A DNA stretch of 64,000 bases from Xanthostigma xanthostigma (GCA_963575645.1 OY754464.1:26675501-26739500); one strand, 5' to 3'. Positions 11,448 to 24,230 are shown, counted from the stretch's first letter. Notes: a model not told the origin generated them from the sequence alone. Translations and numbers: made by a program.

Positions 11448-12729
11448 TAGTGTCCGACCGAAACTATAGTTTTTACGGCCGAAACCGAAACCGAAATTTC
11501 ATGTTTTCGTGGGAAAAATAAAGTAAACAGTATCATAATCAGTCTTTATTTTTTTTTTAATTTTTAAATCAATCACATATTAATCATTCAGCCTCTGATA
11601 TTTTAACTAATCATTAACTTATCATATCATATTGTAACAAAACTGTTCTAGTCCGTGGTGGAAAATATCTATTTATAATAGTAAAACTTTAACCGAAAAA
11701 ATAAACAAACTAAAAAGCACTTCTGTAACGTAACAGAAACAAAACAACAGTTCCAACTAATAAAATAACAAGTAATTAGTAATGAAGAATACAAAGTCAC
11801 TATACAACTATATACACAAGATTATTTACAACACAGTAGCACACCAAAATTTATTTAACACATTTATTTTTTAACTATATATAGTTCTATTTATTTCGTA
11901 CACTATTATTTACAGTACATTTATTTATTTATTTACAGGAGATTATTTATGTTAAACTATTTATTTCAGCAGTTACCTCAGCATTGTTTACTGACTGTTA
12001 AATTTATGTCGATTGTTCACACAATGTATCACGTATCACTGTCGTATCATGACTGCCTGTTGACGACTACCCCGATCGTGAGCTATTTCGTGTTTATATA
12101 GGCGCTGGATCGTTCTTTCCTTTGTTACTTTCATTGTTGTCTGGAATTTGGCAACAAAGCCCTTTTTACCTACGCATATTGTTAGAACAACAATCAAGTC
12201 GATAGTTGTTTCCCACAACAATATGTGTCTCATTGTCGGAATGAGGGCCAATTGTTGTTAGACAACAATGTATGTCTTTGTCAGAATGACGATCGATTGT
12301 TATCTCATGAAATCCTTTGTTGTCCCAACGGGGAGATTGGAACAATATTATTACCCCTCTTATTTCAAAAAGCACAAATAATTATAATTTTTTTTATATG
12401 AAATAAAATAAAAGCTACAAGACAAAATTACTTTTTAGTAAAAAGTACTTACCTAATAAATATGTTTAGGTAGGTACACAAAACAAAAAAAAAAACACTC
12501 TTTCATTTTAAGAACAAAATTATTTCTTCTAAACCTTGGTCATTTTGTATGGTACTCTTGTTAACGAACTACAATAAAATTAAACAAATACATTAATATC
12601 TGATTTCAGCGCGAAACCTTCCGAATGTAGGTAGTTTGTTTCGGCCGGATGGCAGCCGAAACCGAAACTAAGCCGAAACCAATTTTTTGGCCGAAACTAG
12701 ACCGAAACCGAAAGTTCGGTCGGACACTA
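11448..12729. mobile_element. Non-autonomous hAT element with near-perfect 8-bp target duplication
   Basis: Terminal inverted repeats TAGTGTCCGACCGAAACT and AAGTTCGGTCGGACACTA are flanked by ATCTGAGA and ATTTGAGA (7 of 8 identical). Subterminal GGCCGAAACCGAAACC repeats are present at both ends. The interior holds AT-rich sequence and a GTTGTCC-type minisatellite at about 12170-12345. No reading frame resembling a hAT transposase survives. Confidence 0.8.
12170..12345. repeat. Minisatellite of about 50-bp units, ACAACAAT/ATTGTTGT type
   Basis: Repeating blocks of the form GTTGT..CACAACAATNTGTGTNTCATTGT..GAATGA. A related array lies at 15825-16045, inside an intron of the ARID gene. Units are diverged, so the array is old. 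Confidence 0.6.
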
Positions 12730-13380
12730 ATTTGAGATTACAAAATTTTAATAAAAATCGATTCATTGCTTACTGAGATAATCCCCTCTATCAGCGCTAC
12801 TTTAACCAACTTTAAGTTTTAACCACGTAAATTTAACAATGAACATCTGTTCTGTGTCGCTCTCGCAAATAATTGGTATTTGTAGCAAACTTAACTTCTA
12901 ATTATAGTATAGTAGGTTATAGATATTGTATGAATATTAGGTAGCATTGAATTTGTTAGCGCGACTAATTTTGTCGTAAAATATACGATTAAAATTTAAA
13001 TAGAGAAAAAAATAATAAAAATCATTTAGTTGTACAAGTACGGTATAGACTATAGACGGAGAGCCGATCGTCAGATTTTCTACGTTTAGTTTTAAGTTTT
13101 GAATAGACAGACAACTTCGTCTGTTGAGTTAGGTAGCGTAGGAGCAGACAAATAGTGAGCCATAATTATTATTATTTTTATTTTTCCGGGTCATGGAATA
13201 ACTGACATCACTTCTGGTCATTTTTTGGATTGACTTCTTATTTCATCAACTACATAAATAACATTGACGTCGAAATGTCGGTGTTAATGAGTACTTTCAT
13301 AAATTCATCCTGCCGCAGCACCTTAGCAGCCTTAATTTTTCAATTTCCGGGAGATTAAAAATAATAATAATGGGGATTGA

Positions 13381-13912
13381 CAGGGCCGGATTTAGCATGG
13401 GACCATGTGGGCAGCAAAACGGCAAAAAAAAAATTTTACAGGGAAATAATATTACAGTATGTACTATATTTTATCTGGAACAAAACTTCCAGTTTTACAA
13501 AAGATGCGTATGAGCGTGTGATATAGTCATGTCATGATTCATGAATGAGCTAATGCCAGTTATTCGTTTGACTCAAACTAAATGTACGCCTGTACACTGA
13601 ACTGCAGCAGAGCGGCTTCGCGCCAAAGTGTTATGTGAGTAAGTGTGCGAGGAGAGAGAGAGAGAGAGGCGACCGCCGCTTCGCACAGTCTCGGGTACAT
13701 TCGGGGGCTGTGCCAGTTGATTGTGTACAAGGAGGAGGAGGCGCCGGCGCACCGCCCGCTACTTCCTGCTTCCTAAGCTCCGTTCGACGATAAAAAATAT
13801 TGCAAATTAATGTAAACTAGAGAAAATATTGGTTGGGGCTATAGTGCTTTTAATTGTAGGGGGCGGATATTTCAGGGGGCCCATAGGCGCAAAATATGTA
13901 GATCCAGCCTTG
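13381..13912. mobile_element. hAT-like element, old
   Basis: The ends read CAGGGCCGGATTTAGC and GTAGATCCAGCCTTG, imperfect inverted repeats. The flanks GGGATTGA and GGGATGGG agree at 6 of 8. The interior includes a GC-rich patch and a (GA)n run at 13652-13669. No transposase frame was seen. Confidence 0.5.
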
Positions 13913-14873
13913 GGGATGGGCATTGCCAAACTTGACCGCTAGAGGCGCAACCTATACATATAACCACCACGATTTGTGAACCATTCATAGTACTGTGTAC
14001 AAAATAAGTTTATTTAAAATAATAAATCATTGACAATGCCGATGTGTTCAAATTATAAAGGTTTTGTATTTCCAAAGGATTTGGAACTGAAAAAGAAGTG
14101 ATAGAATGCTATCAGAAGGGATAAAGCGCGTTTTCCTATACAAACCAATCATAACTTTGGTAGCTATATACCTGCTGCCATCTAGATTACGTTTCTCATG
14201 TGCCCATCTCCATTGTGGCTCTCTATTTTATTGTCTGCGCCAATTCTGACACGTAGACAATTTACCTGTGTATTCGATATATAGGAGAGCGGACGATCGG
14301 CTCTGGGACTAGTACTTTTTAATCGCCACGATGTCTGCAGCGGCGATCTATATATAACGTGACAGACGTGTGTAATGAAAACTATCTCTAAACGTCTAAT
14401 GTTTAGTGACCAATACTAGCTACTAATAAGCAGTATGTAAAGCCAATCAATTCTTGGATTTTCCGAATTGAACTACAGAATATTTATAAAATTTGCGCTC
14501 CGGGTAAAGATGAATCCCTCTCCCCCTTTCAGTTCTATTTTCACCATGAAGCAAATACGTTCCTTTTTTTTAGAAATGTATAGTTCACATTATTTAAACG
14601 GTTCGCTAATCTCTTTGTAGTGTTTTAGATTTTATTTATACAGTGAAATGTGTGAATTTGAACACCTCACTATGTTAATATCTCGTCTAAGTTTAACGAG
14701 TGTCTGTATTCTATTATGTAAAGTTTGCTCGTGCTCGTTGGAATCAGAGTAATTTTTGAAGTGAATACTTCTTTGGAAACGGGGGTAAACTCGTTTCCCT
14801 ATGTAACGGAATTTGTCACGAAACTGTACTATTATAGTAACCCTATATAAATATAAACAATGATTCTTTGTAA

Positions 14874-14943
14874 GCATTAGTAGCTCAGTGGTAGGATGCT
14901 GGCATACCACGCGGCCGGCCCAGGTTTGATTACTGTCAGGTGC
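14874..14943 (+). pseudogene. tRNA-Gly-like pseudogene
   Basis: The length and layout follow tRNA-Gly: the acceptor GCATTAG/CAGGTGC pairs at 6 of 7, the D-arm is TAGCTCAGTGGTAG, and an ATACCAC loop would place anticodon ACC. Both the anticodon stem and the T stem contain two mismatches, so it is unlikely to fold or be processed. Confidence 0.5.
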
Positions 14944-15068
14944 GCGCAACAATTTGTCTTTTTATTACTTTTTTTATTATTTTTAAATATGCCTATTATA
15001 TATAAAATTTCGACTAATTTATCAGAATAATACTTGAGCTAAAAAAAATATTTGTAGTAAACCTGCTA

Positions 15069-15325
15069 AAAAATTAAAAATGTGTTACGAGAACGCATTA
15101 CAGAAGTGAAACTTCTAGTTGCAAATCATACGATTGCATTTGGACAAGTGGAAAAAATGTGTTACGAGATAGTTTCACGTTCAGATTATCTTGTACAGAC
15201 GAAATATCTGAATGTGAAACTATCTCGTAACACATTTTTTCCACTTATCCAAATGCAATCGCATGATTTGCAACTAGAAGTTTCACTTCTGTAATGTGTT
15301 CTCGTAACACATTTTTAATTTTTTT
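15069..15325. mobile_element. Foldback MITE in an intron
   Basis: Nearly perfect inverted arms of about 120 bases, beginning AAAATTAAAAATGTGTTACG and including GAAACTTCTAGTTGCAAATC, meet around 15195. The arms are almost identical, which suggests a recent insertion. It lies just 5' of the first recognisable ARID5 exon. Confidence 0.85.
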
Positions 15326-15401
15326 TATAAACTTTACGGATTTGAAAAACATGTGAAAGATTTTGACTTCACGATTTTTATATGTAAGCGGTTTTTTTCA
15401 G

Positions 15402-18400
15402 GATGAAGTGTTGGCGATATCAGAAAAGGTGGTGCTACGAGTTGAGGACTTGCTGTCGTGGATAACGCTCGACGCCGAATGGTCGTGGGGCTGTCGTGCG
15501 ATCTGGGAAGGCGCGGTGCCACCGCCGCCCGGCACCGAGTGTAAAAAGGACGAAGACGACGACGAAGAAAAAGATCCTCTAGCATTGCCAGAACCGAAAC
15601 CGTTCGTATGCACAAGAAGATCCGCCCCGGCTCTCACTGAGACACTACTAGATTTTAGCGATGTCGAAAAGGAAAAGAGTCTGTTAGGTGAGTACTTCAG
15701 ATTATCTAGCATAAAAAACTCCTAAACGTCCAGCTGAAAATTGGCATTCGTTACATCACTCTTATACAAATTTGTCGAGCGTCTATAATTGACAATAAAA
15801 CGAACTAAAAGCACTTCAGATTGTTGTGGAACAATCAAGCCGATTGTTAACCCACAAAAATCCGTGTGTCATTGTTAGAATAACAAACCGATTGTTCCCC
15901 ATAACAATTTGTGTATCATTGTTAGAACAACAAGCCGTTGTTGTCCCACAACAATCTGTGTGTCATTGTTAGAATGACGAGCCCTTTGTTGTCTCACGAA
16001 ATTCTTTGTCGTCGCCTGCTGGGGGTCCCTGTTACAATATATATCTAACATTGCGTAGACGACTCGTGGACAAAGGGCACAGGCGTCATGGTGCTATCAT
16101 ATCCTCGCTACTGCCGCTACAAATCGTTGATGAAGCGACTTGAAAGCGTCGAAGACAAATGGCTGCGCAATTCACTGGTCGCCGCGCTCGGTGGCTTCTC
16201 GGCACCACATCGCAACACGCGAGTCTTATTCTGTCGGGACACATTCGACTATCCTGATCTCGAGGGACACGAACTGCTCTGCAATCACCTAGCGCCTAAA
16301 CTCAAAGGTCGACCGAGAGGCAAACGGAAAAAACGAGCAGTCAGTCCCGGTGGCTCGGAGTCGAACGAATCAGAAGTTTCAGTCGTCACTGCTTCGGTCA
16401 CATCGACGGTGATCAGGGTGAGTTGTTTTGTATTAAACGAGATTGGTACAGACCGGGAAAATCGCGAAAACCTTTATAACTCACAGAATTTTAATACTCC
16501 TGGAAAAACCAGGGAATTCAATAATATACTCTGGATAAAATAACGTCTTGATATCTATAAAACTTCTAAAAAATTGAAACTTTTTTCTCAAATTTTCCAT
16601 TACCTCAAACTTTATTATGCCTCTAAAAAAAATGCAAAAATTGAAATATGTATTTTAATTATTCTTCAATAGGAGGCTTATAGATAAAACTGCGTTAAAT
16701 CCAATTAGCACAAGAAAACGTTTGTACCTATCTCTTTTAGCTTAGAACTTATGACCGTTCAAAGTTTTTATTTTATATCTAATTTTAATAGTTATTGTTA
16801 AAACAATTGGTTATATAAATTCTAAACGAGAAAGAACGTAGACGTTTGTTTATGCTCATTAGAATAGCGTGTAACGGCATAATAAGGCTGAAAATTTCAA
16901 ATTTCGTCAAAAAACCGCATTTAACCTTGATATTGAGATTTGTTAAAATTTTTGGGAAAATTTCTACATTAAGCCTGGAAAAGCAATGAATTTTTAAATC
17001 TCACAATCTGTACGTCTGGTTAAAATAATAAGAATAATATCTATATATTGTGCTGAAGTTTGAAAGTCGCGAGGATAAACATAAAAACATTCTGGGGGTT
17101 TTTCAGACGCGACTAACCACATCGGGCGGCCGCAATGGGCTCCGCTGTAATACGACTACGTCTCCACGCCGTAGTGGCCGGTGCGTCCTAAGCGCTGAAG
17201 AGCGCGCCTTCCATGCCAAGCTTAACGCGTTCCTGAAAGTGCGCAAAACGTCACTTCCTAAACTGCCATTCCTTGGACACAAGGAACGTACGTATATCTT
17301 TCATAAGAAATCTATTAGAATATATAAAACACAAAATTTCATTTTATCAGATCACAACAAACTTTTCGCCCGAGAACATTAAAAATAAAAACATAGAAAA
17401 GGTTAGGCAAACTGTCAGATATAGTTTGCAATCATCTCGTAGGGTGGCGCCACTTTTGCTTACTTTCGACCAGAAAATAATTTCCCAAGTGACGAAAGCA
17501 CTTCACTTTTGATTTGTGCTTCCACAGTAGTATATTACACCACAAGGGCCGAAAGTGATAATCTTGCCCTGTGCGCCATGATGCTTGAGGCGAAGACAAT
17601 GGCATCATGGCGCAAAGAGCAAGGATATCGCAGTTTCGGCCAGTGTGGTGTATACTATTTTTCTTCATACCTCGGTCGTAAGCACGCTTTTTAAATACAT
17701 TAATTAATTACTTATTAATTACATAAAAAACAGATAAATTGTAAGCAAGAAGCTTTGAGGTTATACGTAAAAACGAATGACAGCTGTTCGCGACTATCAG
17801 CTAAAATGCGATAGGGTTGCTATGGAAACGACATCTAAACAATAGTTGATTGGTTGTTTTTGATAGACACGTACGAACTTCCCGCAAGGAGTAAATGTTA
17901 GACTTTCTGCCTTACAATTGATGCCGAAAGTATGCACTTTCAATCGAGGTATGAAGAAAATAACATTTTTCTTCATTGGTGTGCAAAAGCCAACTTTGAT
18001 CCCTAAAAACAAGAATCTCCTATATTATTAAACGAGCTAATCTTGTATCTATCTATGTCCCTAAATATTTTTTCGAAAACGGCCCTAACGATTTGGATGA
18101 AATTTACTGAAAAGGGATTTTGGGGGGCAAAAAATCGTTTTAGCTAGGTCTCATCTCTCGAAAAAATCGTTTTCTTACAAATTTTATCATTATTAAAATC
18201 AATTTTTTGAACAATGAAACAATTGTTTTCAAAATATTATGACAGTTAATCTTTAATTACTATCCAAGTGAGACTTAAAATAAAATATCAGTATTTTATT
18301 TAACTTTCCGAGCAAAGCTCGGTCATCCAGGTACTGTAATTAATAATAGGAGTCCTTTCAAATGTCACGTGTAGTAAATTCAATATCTACAAGTATGTAT

Positions 18401-21400
18401 TGTTGCAACTTGCACTATGAATGAACGTATTGCAAAAAACGAATTTTGTTGGTACTATAATCTAAGATATTAATTGTTGACGAAATAAATTACAACAATA
18501 TAATAATTGTGTTCTGTGCTTCAGTGGATCTCTACCAGCTTTACGCGAGAGTCCAGCAACTCGGTGGCTACGATAAGGTGACCGGCGATCGCCTGTGGAA
18601 GTGCATCTTTAAGGAATTAGGTGGCGCCAACCACGGTAGCACGAGTGCGGCGACCGTCACTAGACGTCACTACGAACGCTTACTGTTGCCCTATGAGCGC
18701 AGCATGCGCGCTACACAGTCCAAAAAGGAAGCATCCAGATCGACGGCGGAACGTCGTCGCTCTAATCATGTCTCCTCGTCCGGCAAGTCGCACAAAGCGT
18801 CTTCATCGTCGCAGCATCACCACCATCAACATCAAAACAGGGAAACGCTTGACAGACTTGTCAGTTTGCTGCCACCCACGTACTCTGCCAGCTCGTCGCG
18901 TTCTGTTTCTACTTCTTCGGCTCACTCGTCTACAGTTGTTTCCTCCTCCTCTTCTTCGTCGACCAGCTCATTAGTTTCGCTCAAGGTCGGGAATCTATCC
19001 AGTATTAATTTAAAACGTGACAACTTATTATTGATGTTGAAGTTCAAAGTCCAAGTAACATTGTCTACTCTTCAGAAGCTCTTAATGGCGGCATTGAATT
19101 TTTCAAATTTGATGTCACTAAAATGTCTGAATTTTAACTCCGATAATAAATAGCGTAGACTTCTTCATTTTTATTTATTTCTATTCCGTTTGCAAAAAAA
19201 TAACGAATCCTTATACCTAACCAGTAGGCTAATAAAGCGTTTAAATCCTTATCAGATTAGGTCTATCACTTTTGAAATCCCATCACATTCTACCTCAAAC
19301 TTTATAAAATCATTTTCATATTTAGCCCCTAAATTATTAAACGACCTTCATGACATAGTTCCCTGGTATGAATATAATAGTAATGTGTCAACTAAAATCC
19401 AAAAATATCTTTTAGAGAAACAACTAACGCATCGACCAATCTAGGGAATCTTTCAATTTTTATATTTTTATGGACTTTAAATTTTTATAGTATTTTAATG
19501 CCTACATTTTATATTAATTTTTGTTTATCGAAATTTGTACGAAGGACAGATGGTAGACCAATCCTAGGATTGAATCTGTGACCTATTGCTTCGGCAATAA
19601 ATAAAATTATTATTATTATTATTATTAAATAGCTGTTTTTCTTTTTAGTGTATCGTCACACCTGAGAAGAACAAATCAGAAGGAAAAACATCGTCACTGC
19701 GAAGCGTCCGCGTCAAACCGGACAGATTGCAGAAAGACAAGAAACCTTCAACGATCACGTCGGCCGTTTTCACAAAGACAGTCACCTCGCCCAGCACCGT
19801 TACGTCTGCTTCGACCAAACCGTTTTTTTCCTTCGGAGCATCGCCGGCTTCTTCGGCGCCGGCTACCTCGGCCGCGACGCCCATTTCTCCATCGGTTAAC
19901 AAGGTATCGGCAGTCGTCGTAACGGCGGACAAAGGCACCGGCAAAGAAAATATTCCGGTGCCGAATGTCGGAACTATAACGATAGACGATAATGACGAGG
20001 TTATAGAAATACCGTACAAGCCAAAATCACCCGAGGTTATAGACCTCGAATCTGAACCAGAAACGACGGAAACCGCGAACGTGCCGTCGGCGGCGTCGCC
20101 CGTCATACCTGAGGTAAAGAAACGTAAATTGGATATTTTGAAAGAAGGCGGTCTAGAAGTAACGGCCGTCTCGTCCACAGTGTCCAAACCAAGTGTCGTT
20201 ATTGGGCAGCCGATTGCCCCGGTCGCCGACTGGAAATTGGGAGATTCAAAGAAAGCGGCGAATGTCAATAACAGCCCACCTATCGATAAAACTTGTCAAG
20301 CGGTTAACAAATGTTTGCAGGTTGATAAGCGGTTGTCGGTCGACAGACATTTCCTCGCCAACAAAGGACGTTTATCATTTGATAAGTGCATAGCAGCCGC
20401 AGCCAGTAAAACGTGTATATCCATACCGACTTTTGACGACTACAAAAAATCAAACGACCCCAAGATTTTATCCGTTCCACGGCGTAACGATATCGCACAA
20501 AGCAAAAGGCAAGTGCCGCCCCCGCGTGTTATACAGTCTTGCTCTATCTACAGCCACTCTGAGAAAACAGTGTATGGAAATCCGAAGGATTTGTTTCCGA
20601 CGCCCCACCTAAACGCGTTGATTGTACCAAAACCTCTAACGGCTGAAGTACTTGACCTGACCGTGAAAACGTCACAGAAACCTATTGTCGAAATAATGAG
20701 AATACCTAGCGTGCCTTCTGTGGGGCGTGGAAAGGAGCCCCATAAACAGGAAAGCAAACAGGTGCCGGTAATAGATGGACGGATTGTCGGATCGAACCTT
20801 GAAATCACTCTTGTCCAAGGACCCAAAATACCTCAGAAGATTGTTTCATCTAACAAAATCAGGCCGCCGCAGAAACGTTCGTCAACTGGGAAATTTATGT
20901 CCAATAAATCATCGACTGTTGTAGAAAATGGTAAATCTCAACTTTCGGTGAGCGTTTCACCACACAACTCTTTTAAAAACGGGAACAGTCAAGCAGATCT
21001 CGTAATACCGTCTCCTAGAAATTCTGCTATAACGGAACGAGATGATTCCCGTAAGACTTCTTCGACGAGCCCCGATGCGTTCCGCGTTGCTTCGGCGGCG
21101 CCGACGTTGCCCAACTACCTCTCGCAGCTTTCGAAAACGTCTTACTTTCCGATGATCGATCCATTATTGTACGCGGCATTATGCGCGCAAGGTTGCTATC
21201 CTCCTCAGCAGAGTCCCGGACAGGCGGCGGTAACGGCGGGCGTATTCCCTCCCGCCGCGCCGATGGCAGAACAACTGCGACTCTGCAAGGAGCTCCTCAG
21301 TCAAAGTCGTCTCAGGTTTCCGTTTCCACCGACGCTAGTTGGCCCGGAAATGTCTGCGTCCGTCACGTCGGTAGGGCAATCTCAAAAGAACGAGTCACAA

Positions 21401-21406
21401 AATTGA
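15402..21406 (+). CDS. ARID5B: ARID5-type AT-rich interactive domain protein, 5' exons missing
   Basis: Probable sequence-specific DNA-binding chromatin regulator of the ARID5A/B family, acting in the nucleus. Five exons can be placed by GT..AG borders with matching phases: 15402-15687, 16083-16417, 17107-17287, 18525-18985 and 19649-21406 (stop TGA), giving 1006 residues in the window. The first exon carries the family's conserved pre-ARID segment (DEVLAISEKVVLRVEDLLSW); the second opens with VMVLSYPRYCRYKSLMKRL. The ARID lies at about residues 235-326, split between exons 3 and 4 (KLPFLGHKE, then LDLYQLYARVQQLGGYDKV, ending RRHYERLLLPYER). A Ser/His-rich linker and a long low-complexity tail follow; the tail holds VLDLTVK, a possible CtBP-type motif. 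The fourth donor (AAG|GTCGGG) is weak but keeps frame. The N-terminal exons were not found upstream. Possible poly(A) signals are AATAAA at 21442, 22613 and 23114. Confidence 0.88.
15825..16045. repeat. Intronic minisatellite, ACAACAAT/ATTGTTGT type
   Basis: Four to five diverged units of about 48 bases built on CCGATTGTTG..CACAACAATCTGTGTGTCATTGTTAGAA. It is related to 12170-12345 and ends 37 bases before the second recognised ARID5 exon. Confidence 0.65.
17528..17960. mobile_element. Two adjacent foldbacks in an ARID5 intron
   Basis: An inner palindrome (17528-17657) has arms around TACACCAC, GGGCCGAAAGTGATAATC and GCGCCATGATG. Next to it, TTCTTCATACCTCGG (about 17660) is inverted at CGAGGTATGAAGAA (about 17944). 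No coding function; both are probably MITE remnants. Confidence 0.65.
18012..18345. repeat. Dispersed repeat, family D (copy 1)
   Basis: Contains GAAAACGGCCCTAACGATTT and CGTTTTAGCTAGGTCTCATC, both also present at 38760-39010 (copy 2, inside a family B element). It ends CCGAGCAAAGCTCGGTCATC, an end style I associate with lepidopteran interspersed repeats. Class not assigned. Confidence 0.65.
19164..19628 (+). mobile_element. 3' end of a non-LTR retrotransposon (LINE)
   Basis: An open frame at 19190-19444 contains SYLAPKLLNDLHDIVPWYEY, which resembles the extreme C-terminus of LINE reverse-transcriptase polyproteins. It is followed by a short 3' UTR and a (TTA)n tail at about 19605-19628, as in 5'-truncated LINE insertions. 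It lies in the last ARID5 intron. Confidence 0.6.
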
Positions 21407-23140
21407 AAAACGGTTGCTAAGTCATTTGTTTAATAAGAATTAATAAATATATTATGTGGAGTGTAAACTAAGCAGAAATGAACGGTCTAGGTTCTGTTCG
21501 AATAATGACTCGACAGAGTGTAGTTAAAATTAACGGAGCCATTCTAAAATAGTTTCCGAACGCTTGCTTATTTTGACTTCAAAGCTGTCATCATATTTTT
21601 TATTTATATTAAAAATAATGAAGACAATATTTCTCTTTAATAATGCACAACTAAACAATTGAATAAAAACAAGGGAAAATAATTGCTGTACATAACTTGC
21701 ACTTGGCGATTAACACACAAAGTAAGATATGAGGAGTTCAAATGCAATGATATGAAAGTGTATTCGATTTGATGGACCCATAGAGTGCGCTATTGTATAC
21801 GAAGTACTCATAAAAGTTACTGGATTTATCAAGTATCGCAATCCATTATACCCATGTGCTTAAACATTACAGCATTTACAAAATTTTGTATAATTTGGGT
21901 TATTTACATATTTTTAAATATGAAAAAATTATTATCGTTCATCAATATTTAATTTTGAACTTGTTATTGTTTTTTCCTTAGTTATGAAAATAATTGATTC
22001 ATATGCCTCAAAATGGTGAACAATTGCGGTACTTTGTCAAATCTAGAGACTAGTATCTCTTGAACATCAGCGCTATTAGTGTCCAAAAAATTAAATATTA
22101 GGAGAACCCGTTTTAGTGGACGCAAAAATCATGAAAAAAACCTATGTCGTGTGAACTTCTTCATATCTATACTTCAATTCGTGGTTGGCAATACGGAGGA
22201 AAAATTATAAAAATGCGCATCGCGCATGTCAGTTAATAAAATCCCTTGCATTTTTCTAAAGTGAGAATAATTTATTCTGACATATTTGAATGATGAAACC
22301 GAGTTAATTATACTGTAGTTCACGATACTCTTAGTAGAGTTGTTATTCGAACGGGGCCCAACATAATAGACTTATCGACGATTTAAATGATATCATTTGT
22401 ATACTTGTGATAAAAAGAAGTTATCCTATTAGTGCCAAACAACACTTCTACAGCCCCAGGATGAAAATCAATTTTATTTTGAAGCTACGTTCATTTTCGC
22501 CAAGTTTACGTTACCTTGAAATGCAAATCAATATTTTTAATACAAAGTTCAAAGAGTACTGATGAGGTCTGGTCGACAGTGAGACCCCAGTATGTATTTT
22601 GTATATAGTGTAAATAAAAGTAGTTGGGCGGCCACTGACTCAGTCTGACCTAACGTTACGCGGTGTTCTGTACAAAAGGGCCAGCCCTCTCACATCGTAC
22701 GTATGCGTTTTTTTTTTTTTTTGTACATAGTGTGTATAAAGGTAATATCGCCATTTTAATGCGTTTTTATCGTTCCGTATTGACGCGATCGTTTTATATC
22801 GTACCATTTGGCTCACCTTGCTTTGACTTTCGAACTAAACCGACCGAACCAAACAAACATATTTGTTCTAAATAAGAAAACATTTATTTTTCTAGCAAAT
22901 CAAATTCACTTAAAGATTATGAACAATTTTTTTCAGAATTTATGTTTTTAAAGCCAGTTAAATGTTCGACAGTCACAGCTGACAAAGTGGATGCCAAAAT
23001 GTTTATTTTTTTGAGCGCCTAGTTTTATTTTGTAGAAACAGTAATTTTTTAATGTTCAATGGTTCTGTGATATGTAGATAATATAAATGTGATGTATTAA
23101 TTTTGTATCGGCAAATAAAAACAGTATAAATATTAAGCCA
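21407..23140 (+). other. Presumed 3' UTR and downstream flank of the ARID5-like gene
   Basis: No further exon is seen. Several AATAAA hexamers (21442, 22613, 23114) could end the transcript, so the 3' UTR could be from about 60 to about 1700 bases. No transposon termini were recognised. Confidence 0.4.
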
Positions 23141-23546
23141 GTTTTTATTTTGCTATTTGTAAATATTTCATTTTACTAAATGACTAAATATATTATGTAA
23201 ACTTCATTACATTAACTAAAGTCGTTGTTTTTTACATTTTTAGCATGCATTTTTTAATTCATAATATTTGAACCGAGAGCTGATATTTTCAATAATTGTA
23301 TTTTCAATTGATCATTAAAAAAAAAGTTAAATATGAGTTGGTGCTAAGCCCAAATAACCCTAGCTCTTGGTGGCATAATAAGTACATAATCAAGAAAGAG
23401 TTTAAATTATGTATGGTATTACATAATTACAATATGTCTTTGAATTATTCAACCCAGATGTCACGCTAAGAAATTATCAGGCCATACGATAGATATAATA
23501 TATTATTTAATAGATTGCGGATACACTAGCGCCTCCTGTACCTTTT

Positions 23547-24230
23547 AGAAGCCATTTTGTACGTGGAAAACGCCGTTAAAAGCGCGCGAGATTCAAAAAT
23601 ATTAATTATTTTATAATATGACTTTATTGAGAAAAACAACAAAACTCACAGTAAACAGTGATATTTCGCTCCAAAACCTATTTTTATACTGAAACGTTTC
23701 AAAAATTACAAAATTGAGCATAAATTAATATAATGTAAAAGCTTAGAACATTTTACATTGTGAATTTGGCATCAAGGTTGACAAGCATTGATGCCAATCT
23801 GACAATGTAAAATGTTCTAAGCTTTTATATTGACGTGATAACGTCTTATAAATTGATGAAACACCAGCTGCACGCACGAAAAAGTGTAACGTTCCGCCTG
23901 ACCCTGTGCGTGCAAGCGAGAGCGCAGTATAAACGATAGAGAATCGGTAAAAATATAGTTTGACTGCTACTAAAATTTAGGTTATTATTATTAAATATGA
24001 TATTCGAGCGGAATACGTTATCACGTAAAGCTATCGTCCGTAAACCGACTTTTATATTTATGCTCAGTTTTGTAATTTTTTAAACGTTTCAATATAAAAA
24101 TAGGTTTTGGATCGAAATATCACTGTTTACTGTTTTGTTGTTTTTCTCAATAAAATCATATTATAAAATAATTAATATTTTTTAATCTCGCGCGCTTTTT
24201 ACGGCGTTTTCCACGTACAAAATGACTTCT
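23547..24230. mobile_element. Foldback element interrupted by a family B insertion
   Basis: The outer arms are inverted copies: TTTTGTACGTGGAAAACGCC at about 23555 and GGCGTTTTCCACGTACAAAA at about 24203, with paired inner sequence down to TTACAAAATTGAGCATAAAT. Inside is a second palindrome (23738-23829) built on AAAAGCTTAGAACATTTTAC. Copy 2 of family B occupies 23830-24052 and separates the arms. Confidence 0.8.
23830..24052 (+). mobile_element. Family B element (copy 2), short interior
   Basis: Begins TTGACGTGATAACGTCTTAT and ends with ACGTTATCACGTAAAGC and CGTCCGTAAACCGACTTTT. After GTGCGTGC the interior reads AAGCGAGAGCGCAGTATAAA, as in copy 4. Confidence 0.75.

Noticed and set aside
1-15401. 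N-terminal exons of the ARID5-like gene
   Set aside because: I looked for the conserved N-terminal family sequence and did not find it; those exons are probably upstream of the window.
19645-20268. 207-codon minus-strand frame opposite the last ARID5 exon
   Set aside because: It lies entirely antisense to a well-supported exon and is explained by that exon's codon bias; no splice or domain evidence.
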